From W0P28-013 sp051870755 (GTDB taxonomy: Bacteria; Bacteroidota; Bacteroidia; Bacteroidales; Paludibacteraceae): DNA of 64,000 nucleotides. The DNA lies in the NCBI GenBank assembly GCA_051870755.1, contig JBJECE010000012.1:1-64000 (forward strand), read 5' to 3'. The notes below the pieces were generated by a model. The model had not been told where the DNA came from. It did not search any database and worked only from the letters and a program-made list of their open reading frames with translations. The number at the start of each line of letters is the position of its first letter. The stretch's first letter is position 1. The translations under genes were made by a program, and so were the position numbers. Of this stretch, positions 24,186-32,042 are shown one piece after another.

Positions 24186-24749
24186 TTAGTAGTTTTCGTT
24201 CAAATATTCAACCACATCGGCGGTGATGTCCAGCGCCGACGAAACGAACAACACATTGTCGTTGAGCGAACTCGTTGATAAAATCAGTTGGTATCGGCCA
24301 TCGCGATTCAACACTTCGAGCGCATGGTCGATGCTGTCGCGCAGGCGCAAATTCGAACGTTGTTGCTCTTCCAGAATATCTTGTGTCAATTTTTGGTCAA
24401 GTGCTTGTAGGTCAGCCTCTTTTTGCTGCAATCGACGGCCTTCTTGTTCAGCGCGTTCGCGGCTCAAAAATGCGTTATTCTCCAATTTGCGCTGAAAATC
24501 GACCATTTCGTTTTGCAATTTACGCGCTTTTTCGTTCACGGTCAAGCGGGCATCTTCTTGTTTTTTAGTCAGTTGTTCGCGCAACTCTATCGCCAATTGG
24601 TATTGCGAAAAAATGGTGTCGGCATTAACCACAGCCACCGGAATGGTACCGTCAACCGGCTCCAAACTCTTTGCTTCGTCGGGTTGTTTCGAATTGGCAC
24701 ACGCGGCAAACAGCACCGCGGCAGCCGCAAAAATAAAAATTTTCTTCAT
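24186..24749 (-). CDS. OmpH/Skp-family periplasmic chaperone-like lipoprotein
   Basis: 187 residues. Lipoprotein signal MKKIFIFAAAAVLFAACANS with the lipobox Cys at 17. A long alpha-helical coiled coil (about 55-145; rich in Glu, Arg, Gln) follows VAVVNADTIFSQYQLAIEL, and the C-terminus LILSTSSLNDNVLFVSSALDIT matches the conserved end of OmpH proteins. Skp homologues hold unfolded outer-membrane proteins in the periplasm; the lipid anchor here is a variation. The gene follows the 67-residue membrane protein by 39 bp. Confidence 0.85.
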   Translation of the reverse strand: MKKIFIFAAAAVLFAACANSKQPDEAKSLEPVDGTIPVAVVNADTIFSQYQLAIELREQLTKKQEDARLTVNEKARKLQNEMVDFQRKLENNAFLSRERAEQEGRRLQQKEADLQALDQKLTQDILEEQQRSNLRLRDSIDHALEVLNRDGRYQLILSTSSLNDNVLFVSSALDITADVVEYLNENY

Positions 24750-24788
24750 TGTTTTGTGTTTTATAAAATTGTTTCCGAATAAAAAATG

Positions 24789-24992
24789 TCATGCTTTGTG
24801 GTGCGTGTCGGCCGTCGTTTGTTGTGCTTCGCGATCCTGCGAAGTGGCGCACGAAATGCCGCGTTGTCGCATCGCTTTGTTTCCGCCGATGTGGATGTTC
24901 GGGAACCGGCCACCTTTGACAAAAAAGACTTTCACGCCCAACAGCAAGACAGCAGCACCAACCAGCACCAAAGTACACACAAGCGACTCCAT
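24789..24992 (-). CDS. Small conserved Bacteroidota membrane protein
   Basis: 67 residues from ATG 24992 (MESLVCTLVLVGAAVLLLGV). One TM helix is followed by KVFFVKGGRFPNIHIGGNKAMRQRGI and CATSQDREAQ. I recognise this combination (KGG-FPN-H--GN-A-R-RGI-C--SQDREA) from small uncharacterised Bacteroidota proteins. A -7 box TATCTTTG (25016-25009, minus) places the transcript start just upstream. Probably co-transcribed with the Skp-like gene, suggesting an envelope role, which is inference. Confidence 0.75.
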   Translation of the reverse strand: MESLVCTLVLVGAAVLLLGVKVFFVKGGRFPNIHIGGNKAMRQRGISCATSQDREAQQTTADTHHKA

Positions 24993-25113
24993 AACACCAA
25001 TTTTTTCGCAAAGATAATGAATAAAATTATCTTGACGAGCGCTAAAAGCATAAATTTGCATGCAAACCTGTGATATTTAACTTATTTTTAGAACTGAATT
25101 GCGCAATTTTTTA

Positions 25114-25121
25114 TAATTTTG
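25114..25121 (+). promoter_or_regulatory. -7 box of pepD promoter
   Basis: TAATTTTG, 57 bp before the proposed ATG at 25178; excludes the longer frame from 25070. Confidence 0.55.
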
Positions 25122-25177
25122 CACTACAAAACGACTTATATTGCACAAATCATCTTAAAATTCGAACATTTCAAAAT

Positions 25178-26638
25178 ATGCAAAACATGAAAACTATCGC
25201 AGACTTGCAACCCACCACGCTGTGGCGTATTTTTGCCGACATTTGCCAAGTGCCTCGTCCGTCGAAACGCGAGAGCAAAATCATCGCTTTCCTGCAACAA
25301 TTCGGTCGGGAGCACAACCTTGAAACGCTGACCGACAAAGCCGGCAATGTGCTGATACGCAAACCGGCGACAGCGGGTTACGAATCGCATCCGGCCATCG
25401 TGCTGCAAGCGCACATGGATATGGTGTGCGAAAAAAACAACGACACCGTACACAATTTTGACACCGACCCCATACAGCCCTACATCGATGGCGAATGGGT
25501 ACGCGCGCGCGGCACAACGCTCGGTGCCGACAACGGCATCGGCATGGCGGCCGCTCTGGCAGTGCTTGTGTCCGACGATGTGAAACACGGCCCGTTGGAG
25601 TGTCTGTTCACGGTGGACGAAGAAACCGGCCTGACCGGCGCATTTGCCCTCGAGAGCGGATTTATGCACGGCGACATGCTCATCAACCTCGACTCGGAAG
25701 ACGATGGCGAATTTTTCATCGGCTGTGCCGGCGGCATCGACACCACGGCCCTGCTGCACTACACGCCCGCGCCCGCGCCCGCAGGCTATTTTGGCTTCCG
25801 CATCACGGTAAAAGGATTGACCGGCGGACATAGCGGCGACGACATCGAAAAAGGACGCGGCAATGCCAACAAACTGCTGACCCGCTTTTTGTGGCAGACA
25901 GCCCACGAAACCGACCTTGCGCTCGCCTCGTTCAATGGCGGCAACCTGCGCAACGCCATCGCACGCGAAGCCACGGCTGTGGCCGCTGTGCCAATGGCTT
26001 ACAAGGAGACGTTGCGCGTGAAACTTAACCAATTCGCCGCCGACGTCGAAGCCGAATTGGCGGCTACCGAACCCAATCTGACTATCGATTTGGAATCGGC
26101 TGCCATGCCCGAACAATTCATCGACAAAACCGACAGCGAACGCTTGCTCAACGCTTTGTACGCTTGTCCGCACGGCGTGTTGCGCATGTGCGACGACATG
26201 CCCGGGCTTGTCGAAACATCGACAAACCTTGCCGCCGTAAAAATGCGTAATGACAACGAAATTTTGATTACAACCAGCCAACGCAGTTCGGTGGAATCGT
26301 CGAAATACGATGCCGCGCGCATGGTCGAAAGCGTGTTCGCTTTGGCCGGTGCCACGGTTACGCACGGCGATGGTTATCCCGGCTGGAAACCCAATCCGCA
26401 TTCGCCGTTGGCGCAACTGACCGCAGCCACTTACGAGCGGCTGTTTGGCGAGAAAGCCAAAATTCGTGCTATACATGCCGGTTTGGAGTGCGGTCTGTTC
26501 AGTGAAAAATATCCGCATTTAGATATGGTGTCGGTAGGCCCGACGATGCGTGGCGTGCATTCGCCCGACGAACGACTGAACATTGCCGCTACCGAAAAAT
26601 TCTGGAAATTGCTGGTGGCTGTGCTCGAGGCTTTGTAA
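25178..26638 (+). CDS. pepD: Aminoacyl-histidine dipeptidase PepD (M20C)
   Basis: Zinc dipeptidase of about 486 residues that cleaves Xaa-His and other dipeptides in the cytosol. Metal ligands are visible in order: His in LQAHMDMVCEK, bridging Asp in LGADNGIGMA, Glu-Glu in VDEETGLTG, Asp in NLDSEDDGEF and the last His near IHAGLECGLFSEK. The lid domain insert is between these (GGHSGDDIEKGRGNANK). Start is ATG 25178 or 25187. Monocistronic, followed by a strong terminator. Confidence 0.95.
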   Translation: MQNMKTIADLQPTTLWRIFADICQVPRPSKRESKIIAFLQQFGREHNLETLTDKAGNVLIRKPATAGYESHPAIVLQAHMDMVCEKNNDTVHNFDTDPIQPYIDGEWVRARGTTLGADNGIGMAAALAVLVSDDVKHGPLECLFTVDEETGLTGAFALESGFMHGDMLINLDSEDDGEFFIGCAGGIDTTALLHYTPAPAPAGYFGFRITVKGLTGGHSGDDIEKGRGNANKLLTRFLWQTAHETDLALASFNGGNLRNAIAREATAVAAVPMAYKETLRVKLNQFAADVEAELAATEPNLTIDLESAAMPEQFIDKTDSERLLNALYACPHGVLRMCDDMPGLVETSTNLAAVKMRNDNEILITTSQRSSVESSKYDAARMVESVFALAGATVTHGDGYPGWKPNPHSPLAQLTAATYERLFGEKAKIRAIHAGLECGLFSEKYPHLDMVSVGPTMRGVHSPDERLNIAATEKFWKLLVAVLEAL

Positions 26639-26662
26639 ACCCCCGACGCTCTGCATACGACG

Positions 26663-26701
26663 GCGCCGCAATCTCCGAAGGTTGCGGCGCTGTCCTATTT
26701 T
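26663..26701 (+). terminator. Terminator after pepD
   Basis: Perfect 9-bp stem GCGCCGCAA (26663-26671) / TTGCGGCGC (26682-26690), then a T-run. Confidence 0.85.
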
Positions 26702-26717
26702 TGATGAATGGAAATGA

Positions 26718-27953
26718 TTATGGTACCAATATTTTTGCCGTTTTATCGTCAATAAGAACAATGTAAACGCCTTTCAAACAACCGTTTAAGCGTGTAACGT
26801 CCTGCCCGAGCAAATTGAAAATGCGCATATTGTCGGCGCCATAAACTGTCCCATCGATAGCGTACAACTGCAAATCGTCGGCCGCCACAAACGTAATGGC
26901 TGTCGGCAAATTTTCGTTCATCACATAGTTGGTGTCGGTTTCTAAATCATACTCCTTGTTGTTGGGGTCGCGGTCGGTGAAGGTGCAGAAAATCGGCAAC
27001 ACCTTATCGAGTTTCCAACGTTTTTTGTTCGAGTCGATGCAGTTGAGTACGATGTGGTAATTGTACCATTTTTCGTCGTAACGGCTGACGGGCGTCAGTG
27101 TCAGTTCCAGCGTGGTGAGTTTGGCTTGCGTGCCGCCTTCCTCGCTGCTGGGAAATTGGATGTACGAATTTGACAAAGCCCAACCGGCCTGCGTATTTGG
27201 CGTTTTTTGCGAATAATCGCCTTTCAAAGCCGTCATCGACGAGGTTTGAATCGACGTTTCGACGCGCGGCACGGCTGTTTCGGATTCCGATTGACTTAAC
27301 GTCAAATCCCAGAAAAAGAGTTTTTTCGAAAAATCGGAATAGCGCGCATACAAGTCGGCTTGCGCATAGTTTATGTCGAGCAGATTGACGGTTTGGTCTT
27401 CGCCCACATAGTCGCCGCCATCGCCTTTGACGTACAGCACGGGACGTGTCTGCTCCGATTGGCTGTAGAATTTGAATACCTTGTCGGCTGTGTTGAATTG
27501 GAACTTGCCGCCGCCCGTTTTCGATACGAAATCGATGCCAAATTCGCCCTGCCATGTTACTTCGACGTTGAGTTGGCCGTTGGAGAACTGAATACCGTTG
27601 CCGCCGCCCACGCCACCGAGATAATAGCCATTGGCACGATCGCCATCGCCCTTGCAAAGTATCGAGCAAAGTTTGTCGTAAGCATGCCACTGATTGTGCA
27701 GCAGCACGCATTCGTTGTCGGCATAATCACCTACAAGTTGATTGCCCGAGAACCGCTCGACCAACACATAATTGCGACCGGCATCGCTCTGCCCGTCGAA
27801 AATGTAGGCATTGCCGGCGTATTCGCACACAATTAAAAACGTGTCTTGAAAGTTGGTGCCGATTTTGTCGAATTTCGTAACGCGCGTGTAGGTTCCGGCC
27901 GACGCGCACAGCCCTATGGCGCACAGCGCCATCAGCAGTGTAAGTTTTTTCAT
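26718..27953 (-). CDS. Secreted protein with KYLIVCE-type domain and T9SS sorting domain
   Basis: 411 residues; signal peptide MKKLTLLMALCAIGLCASA. Residues 20 to about 165 hold a beta-rich domain with DTFLIVCEYAGNAYIFDGQ ... GYYLGGVGGG ... PVLYVKG; the same domain is in the neighbouring 690-residue protein (GKYLIVCEEYDLAFDGSL). A second uncharacterised region (170-345) includes ITFVAADD. The C-terminus is the T9SS sorting domain (TVYGADNMRIFNLLGQDVTR). No enzyme motif is visible. Convergent with pepD, divergent from the Ig-like gene. Confidence 0.75.
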   Translation of the reverse strand: MKKLTLLMALCAIGLCASAGTYTRVTKFDKIGTNFQDTFLIVCEYAGNAYIFDGQSDAGRNYVLVERFSGNQLVGDYADNECVLLHNQWHAYDKLCSILCKGDGDRANGYYLGGVGGGNGIQFSNGQLNVEVTWQGEFGIDFVSKTGGGKFQFNTADKVFKFYSQSEQTRPVLYVKGDGGDYVGEDQTVNLLDINYAQADLYARYSDFSKKLFFWDLTLSQSESETAVPRVETSIQTSSMTALKGDYSQKTPNTQAGWALSNSYIQFPSSEEGGTQAKLTTLELTLTPVSRYDEKWYNYHIVLNCIDSNKKRWKLDKVLPIFCTFTDRDPNNKEYDLETDTNYVMNENLPTAITFVAADDLQLYAIDGTVYGADNMRIFNLLGQDVTRLNGCLKGVYIVLIDDKTAKILVP

Positions 27954-27984
27954 GGTATTTTTGTCTTTAATAATTTAGGGTGTA

Positions 27985-28017
27985 CAAAGGTACAAACTTT
28001 CGCCCATATAGCCAACA
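27985..28017 (-). promoter_or_regulatory. Promoter of the 411-residue T9SS gene
   Basis: -7 TACCTTTG (27992-27985) with a TTTG about 21 bp upstream (near 28017). Confidence 0.55.
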
Positions 28018-28066
28018 AAAATGGCGATTTTTTGTTGTAGATAGTGTTATTCTGCGAAAAAATTGC

Positions 28067-28074
28067 TATTTTTG
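28067..28074 (+). promoter_or_regulatory. -7 box of the Ig-like protein promoter
   Basis: TATTTTTG, about 33 bp before ATG 28107, back to back with the minus-strand promoter. Confidence 0.6.
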
Positions 28075-28106
28075 CACTTCGAAATCACTTTAAATCAAAA
28101 AATATC

Positions 28107-30179
28107 ATGAAGAAGATTACATTATTCTTGTGTGCTTGCTTGGCGAGTACCGCTTTGTCGGCATTCGAAGCGTACAAAGACTCGACCATGCTCACAAACG
28201 CCAACATCGTAGCCTGCGAAGGCAAAGATCAAAGTTACAAAACATGGACGCTGACCGACGATCGTGGGTTTGAATACAGTGGCTGTTTCATCAAAAATCA
28301 GCACAGCAATGCCACACCTGAGCAGTACATTCAACTCGCAAAATTTACGGCAGACCCTTATTCGTGGTTGCAGTTGCCCGAAGTCGGTTTTCCCATCGAA
28401 GAGATTACGCTGACCATCGGCGACAACCAAGGTGCCATCGGTACACCGGTTCAATACGAACGCTACATCTATTTCATCAAAGAGAATTTCCCGGGCAAAT
28501 TCAGCAATGGCTCTGCGTTGGATACGATTGGTGCAAACTGCATTGTACGTCAGGAAGTTACGGGGCTGACGACCATTACACTGAAACCCGCTGCGCCTAC
28601 AGCCACTACCGGTTTTATCATCGCCGGCGACAAAGGCGGATTCCGCATTTGGGACGTCAAACTGAAATGGACAGTCGATAAAGAACTGCCATGTTCACGC
28701 CTGACTATCGACCCGAAAGAGTTGACATTGGCCATTGACGGTAGCAAACAACTGACCGCCAAACGTTATCCGGCCAACAGCACCGAGGCTCTGTCGTGGA
28801 AGTCGCTTGATGAAACCATCGCCACCGTTACTGCCGATGGGCTGGTCGAAGCCACCGGCGTGGGCACCACCGACATTGTCGTGCTAAATGCTGCCGAAAC
28901 CATCACCGACACTTGCCATGTAACTGTCCGTCAAGGCGCTACGGCCATTGTCATCAACATCGACTCTGAAGAGATCGACACACTGACCATGGTGGCCGAC
29001 ATACCCGGTAATATATTCGATACCAAACCACTTAGTGTAACCTTTTTGCCTGAGGGCTCGTTTGTGGAAGAGGTTACGTGGTCGTCGAGCGACGAAAAAG
29101 TAGTAACCATCAATGCCACAAGCGGTGTAGCCCAAGCGCAATCGCCCGGCGAAGCGCGTATTTTTGCCTCCACTGCCTCGGGATTGCAGGATTCGTGCGT
29201 TGTGATAGTCAAAAGCAAGCCGCAGCCCGAAGAGGTAATCGTCAGCGAACATCTGTTGGAATTTGCCAAGGACGATTACACCACACTCACTGCCACGGTG
29301 CTGCCCGCCGACCTCGACGACGACTTGAAAGAGGTGTCGTGGGAATCGCGCAACGAGCGCGTGGCTACCGTCAGTGCGCGCGGCTATGTAGTGGCTGTTG
29401 GCGCCGGCACAACGTACATTGTGGCTGTGGCCTACAACGGCGTGGCGGATAGTTGCAAAGTGGTCGTTTCGGGTCAGCCGACCGAAGGCGAATATTTTGT
29501 GAAAGTAACCGCCACTCCCGACAGTTGGGAAGGTAAATACCTGATTGTGTGCGAAGAATACGATCTCGCTTTTGATGGTTCGCTTGACGAGTTTGATGTC
29601 AGCAAAAACACAAAAACGGTCAGCATTGCCGACGAAGCCATCGCAGCCGACAGCGAAACCATGGCCATCAGTTTCAATATCCGCTCCATCAACGACAACA
29701 CATACAGCATACAAGGTGCCGGCGGAAAATTCATCGGATACAACTCCGCTGAAACCGAGTACAACAACAGAAACGGTTTGCAGACAAGCAGCACCGCACT
29801 GCCAAACCAAATCGAAATGGATGGACTCAATGTCAATATTATAGGTGCCGATGGTTCAAAACTGCGCTACAATTCCGACGAAACAGCCCCCGGCCGCAAA
29901 TTGCTGTTCCGCTATTTTCAAGAAACCGACAATGCCATATTGGCTCCCGTACAACTCTATCGCTACATCGGTGCGAATACCGCCATCAAGCAGGTGGTTA
30001 TTGACGACGTTTATTATGCCGACGGTATCGTACACAACAACAATCGCCATCATTTGGAGATTTACAACATCAACGGTATTCTGCTTATCACCGGCGACAA
30101 CGATATAAACATTGAGAATTTTGCAGCCGGTATTTACATCGTCAAATCGAGCAGCGGCGTACTGAAAATTGTCAAATAA
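28107..30179 (+). CDS. Secreted Ig-like (BIG_2) repeat protein with T9SS sorting domain
   Basis: 690 residues. Signal peptide MKKITLFLCACLASTALSA; an N-terminal beta-sandwich-like region (20-195; FIIAGDKGGFRIWDVKLKW); three bacterial Ig-like group 2 domains (about 198-275, 276-370, 371-456) with the usual LSWKSLDETIATVT-type core; a KYLIVCE-type domain (461-624); and a C-terminal sorting domain (YADGIVHNNN ... GIYIVKSSSG). The Ig-like domains suggest an elongated surface protein, perhaps an adhesin. Codons upstream of 28107 are dropped because the promoter lies within them. Confidence 0.82.
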   Translation: MKKITLFLCACLASTALSAFEAYKDSTMLTNANIVACEGKDQSYKTWTLTDDRGFEYSGCFIKNQHSNATPEQYIQLAKFTADPYSWLQLPEVGFPIEEITLTIGDNQGAIGTPVQYERYIYFIKENFPGKFSNGSALDTIGANCIVRQEVTGLTTITLKPAAPTATTGFIIAGDKGGFRIWDVKLKWTVDKELPCSRLTIDPKELTLAIDGSKQLTAKRYPANSTEALSWKSLDETIATVTADGLVEATGVGTTDIVVLNAAETITDTCHVTVRQGATAIVINIDSEEIDTLTMVADIPGNIFDTKPLSVTFLPEGSFVEEVTWSSSDEKVVTINATSGVAQAQSPGEARIFASTASGLQDSCVVIVKSKPQPEEVIVSEHLLEFAKDDYTTLTATVLPADLDDDLKEVSWESRNERVATVSARGYVVAVGAGTTYIVAVAYNGVADSCKVVVSGQPTEGEYFVKVTATPDSWEGKYLIVCEEYDLAFDGSLDEFDVSKNTKTVSIADEAIAADSETMAISFNIRSINDNTYSIQGAGGKFIGYNSAETEYNNRNGLQTSSTALPNQIEMDGLNVNIIGADGSKLRYNSDETAPGRKLLFRYFQETDNAILAPVQLYRYIGANTAIKQVVIDDVYYADGIVHNNNRHHLEIYNINGILLITGDNDINIENFAAGIYIVKSSSGVLKIVK

Positions 30180-30205
30180 ACACAATAGAAACACCGAAAA
30201 CGAAA

Positions 30206-30246
30206 AAAGGGGCTGAACCATGCGTTCGCCCCTTTCGTTATTTTTG
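30206..30246. terminator. Bidirectional terminator
   Basis: Stem AAAGGGGC (30206-30213) / GCCCCTTT (30228-30235) with A- and T-rich flanks, between convergent genes. Confidence 0.85.
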
Positions 30247-31326
30247 TGCATCGGCTATCAGTCGATCCATCAAACGGGATATCGGGAAATCAGACAAAGC
30301 GGACAACGGCAATTCCGTATAACCGGCCAAGGCTTCGGTGCGTGCGACACATTTCACCGTGAGGCACTGCGCGAAAATGCGCTGATGGCTCAACACATGT
30401 TTTTTGACCGGCGACACATGCACAAGTTCATAGCCGCCGCGACCGATCAAATCCGTCACCTCTGCTTTGCGCAATAGTTTTTCGACGCCTATCGGTCGCG
30501 CCAACTCTAATAACGGAAACTCATACAATCCCTGCCAAATATCGTGCGCTCCGCGTTGGTGCAAAAAGGTTTTGTCGTCAATCAGAATAAAAAAATAGTA
30601 AAAATAACGATCGCGTACACGCTTCGTACCCTGTTTGCGAGGCAACACATCTACACACTGTCCGAGCAAGGCTGCACAATGATCGTGCAAAGGGCAATCG
30701 TCACAGCGAGGCGCAACGGGTGTGCATTGCAACGCGCCGAACTCCATCAACGCTTGATTGTGCACATCGGGCTGACGTGTATCGAGCAACGTTTGTGCCA
30801 AGTATGAGAACCAACGTTTCCCTTCGGTCGTGTCAATCGGCATATGGCAGTCAAAATAGCGCGCCAACACCCTATAAACATTACCATCGACTGTGGCATA
30901 CGGCTGCCAATAGGCAAACGAACAGATGGCTGCCGCCGTATATTCGCCCACGCCTTTGAGCGACAGCACATCGGCGTATTTTGTTGGAAATCGGCCGCCA
31001 AAACGTTCCATAATGAGTTGTGCCGACTCGTGCAGATGTCGCGCCCTACTATAATAGCCAAGTCCCTGCCACACTTTCAACACGTCGTCTTGCGTCGCAG
31101 CGGCCAGCGCTTCTACCGTTGGAAATTGCTCCACAAATCGTCGATAATAATCCAATCCTTGGGCTACCTGCGTCTGCTGCAAAATAATCTCCGAGACCCA
31201 AATCCGATATGGGTTGCGCGTGTGTCGCCACGGCAAATCGCGCCGATGGGTTTCGTACCATGCCGCTAAGCGACGTTGTAGCCAATCAATATTGTCAAGA
31301 ATAAAGTAAAAACCTGTCTTTTTCAT
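30238..31326 (-). CDS. mutY: A/G-specific adenine glycosylase MutY
   Basis: 362 residues from ATG 31326. Removes A mispaired with 8-oxoG. Catalytic Glu in SEIILQQTQV, helix-hairpin-helix LSLKGVGEYTAAAI, catalytic Asp in ATVDGNVYRV, the [4Fe-4S] ligands C-x6-C-x2-C-x5-C in CTPVAPRCDDCPLHDHC, and a C-terminal NUDIX-like domain for 8-oxoG recognition. Start uncertain: a weak -7-like CATCTTTG ends 4 nt before this ATG, so the mRNA is leaderless or the true start is a TTG about 10 codons in, where homology begins. Confidence 0.95.
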   Translation of the reverse strand: MKKTGFYFILDNIDWLQRRLAAWYETHRRDLPWRHTRNPYRIWVSEIILQQTQVAQGLDYYRRFVEQFPTVEALAAATQDDVLKVWQGLGYYSRARHLHESAQLIMERFGGRFPTKYADVLSLKGVGEYTAAAICSFAYWQPYATVDGNVYRVLARYFDCHMPIDTTEGKRWFSYLAQTLLDTRQPDVHNQALMEFGALQCTPVAPRCDDCPLHDHCAALLGQCVDVLPRKQGTKRVRDRYFYYFFILIDDKTFLHQRGAHDIWQGLYEFPLLELARPIGVEKLLRKAEVTDLIGRGGYELVHVSPVKKHVLSHQRIFAQCLTVKCVARTEALAGYTELPLSALSDFPISRLMDRLIADAQK

Positions 31327-31411
31327 GGTGCAAAGATGCAACTTTTTTCGCAGGAAAACAAAAAATCAAAAAAAAATTGTGCTAAATGGTTGTCTTTCAA
31401 AAAATAATTAC

Positions 31412-31419
31412 TATCTTTG
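31412..31419 (+). promoter_or_regulatory. -7 box of the HU promoter
   Basis: TATCTTTG with TTG near 31390; 54 bp before the HU ATG. Confidence 0.65.
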
Positions 31420-31473
31420 CAGTCCGAAAAACGAACTCGAACAATAATAACAACCTAATAAACTTTTACTGAC

Positions 31474-31788
31474 ATGACAAAAGCAGACATTGTAAATGAA
31501 ATTGCCAAAAACACGGGCATCGGCAAAGAGGATGTATTGAGAACGATTGAGGCATTCATCGAAACCGTCAAAGGCTCGTTGCAAGAGAGCCAAAGATTGC
31601 ATGCCGCCGGCAAAAATGATTTGGCCAAGGAACACCACGTGTATTTGCGGGGTTTCGGTAGTTTTATCGTGAAGACGCGCGCTCAAAAAACTGCTCGCAA
31701 CATTTCGAAAAGCACTACCATCATCATCCCTGAACACAGCATTCCCGCGTTCAAACCTTCGAAAGAATTTGTTGCGAAATTGAAATAA
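31474..31788 (+). CDS. HU-family DNA-binding protein with an insertion
   Basis: 104 residues; homodimeric nucleoid protein that bends DNA. The N-terminus MTKADIVNEIAKNTGIGKED and the arm VYLRGFGSFIVKTRAQKTARNIS match Bacteroidota HU closely. Between the second helix and the first strand is an extra segment (about residues 39-53, ESQRLHAAGKNDLAK) where relatives have only four or five residues, which explains 104 rather than about 90. First gene before the COX24-like peptide and rng. Confidence 0.93.
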   Translation: MTKADIVNEIAKNTGIGKEDVLRTIEAFIETVKGSLQESQRLHAAGKNDLAKEHHVYLRGFGSFIVKTRAQKTARNISKSTTIIIPEHSIPAFKPSKEFVAKLK

Positions 31789-31826
31789 CGCGTTTAGTTT
31801 TTTGTACAAATTAAAATTCAAAAATT

Positions 31827-31916
31827 ATGCCAAACGGTAAAAAACACAAAAGACATAAGATGTCGACACACAAACGTAAAAAACGTTTAAGAAAAGACAG
31901 ACACAAGAAAAAATAA
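31827..31916 (+). CDS. 29-residue COX24/AURKAIP1-like ribosome-associated peptide
   Basis: ATG 31827 to TAA 31914-31916 encodes MPNGKKHKRHKMSTHKRKKR followed by LRKDRHKKK; about two thirds of the residues are Lys, Arg or His. The pattern MPNGKK-KRHK--THKRKKR-R--RHKKK is that of very short Bacteroidota proteins assigned to the COX24 C-terminal domain, related to mitochondrial mS38. A role in the small ribosomal subunit is inference from the family. Between HU and rng, as in other members of the phylum. Confidence 0.85.
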   Translation: MPNGKKHKRHKMSTHKRKKRLRKDRHKKK

Positions 31917-31997
31917 TTGTCTGTAACACGAAAAACAAATTTAGAGTTCGGTATCCGTTTAGCGTCTTTAAGTTTGTTTTTTTGTTTTTACCTAAAT

Positions 31998-32018
31998 CGT
32001 CAGCGGGCATGCCCGTTG
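31998..32018 (+). promoter_or_regulatory. Leader hairpin before rng
   Basis: CAGCGGGCATGCCCGTTG at 32001-32018 folds on itself with a perfect CGGGC/GCCCG core, ending 24 nt before the GTG of rng. It could affect translation or be an RNase processing site; unproven. Confidence 0.4.
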
Positions 32019-32042
32019 CCATGAAATCAAAATACTACCATT

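Noticed and set aside
25136..26518. 460-codon frame opposite pepD
   Set aside because: Shadow of a GC-biased gene; composition is His/Arg/Gly/Phe-rich and shows no family motif.
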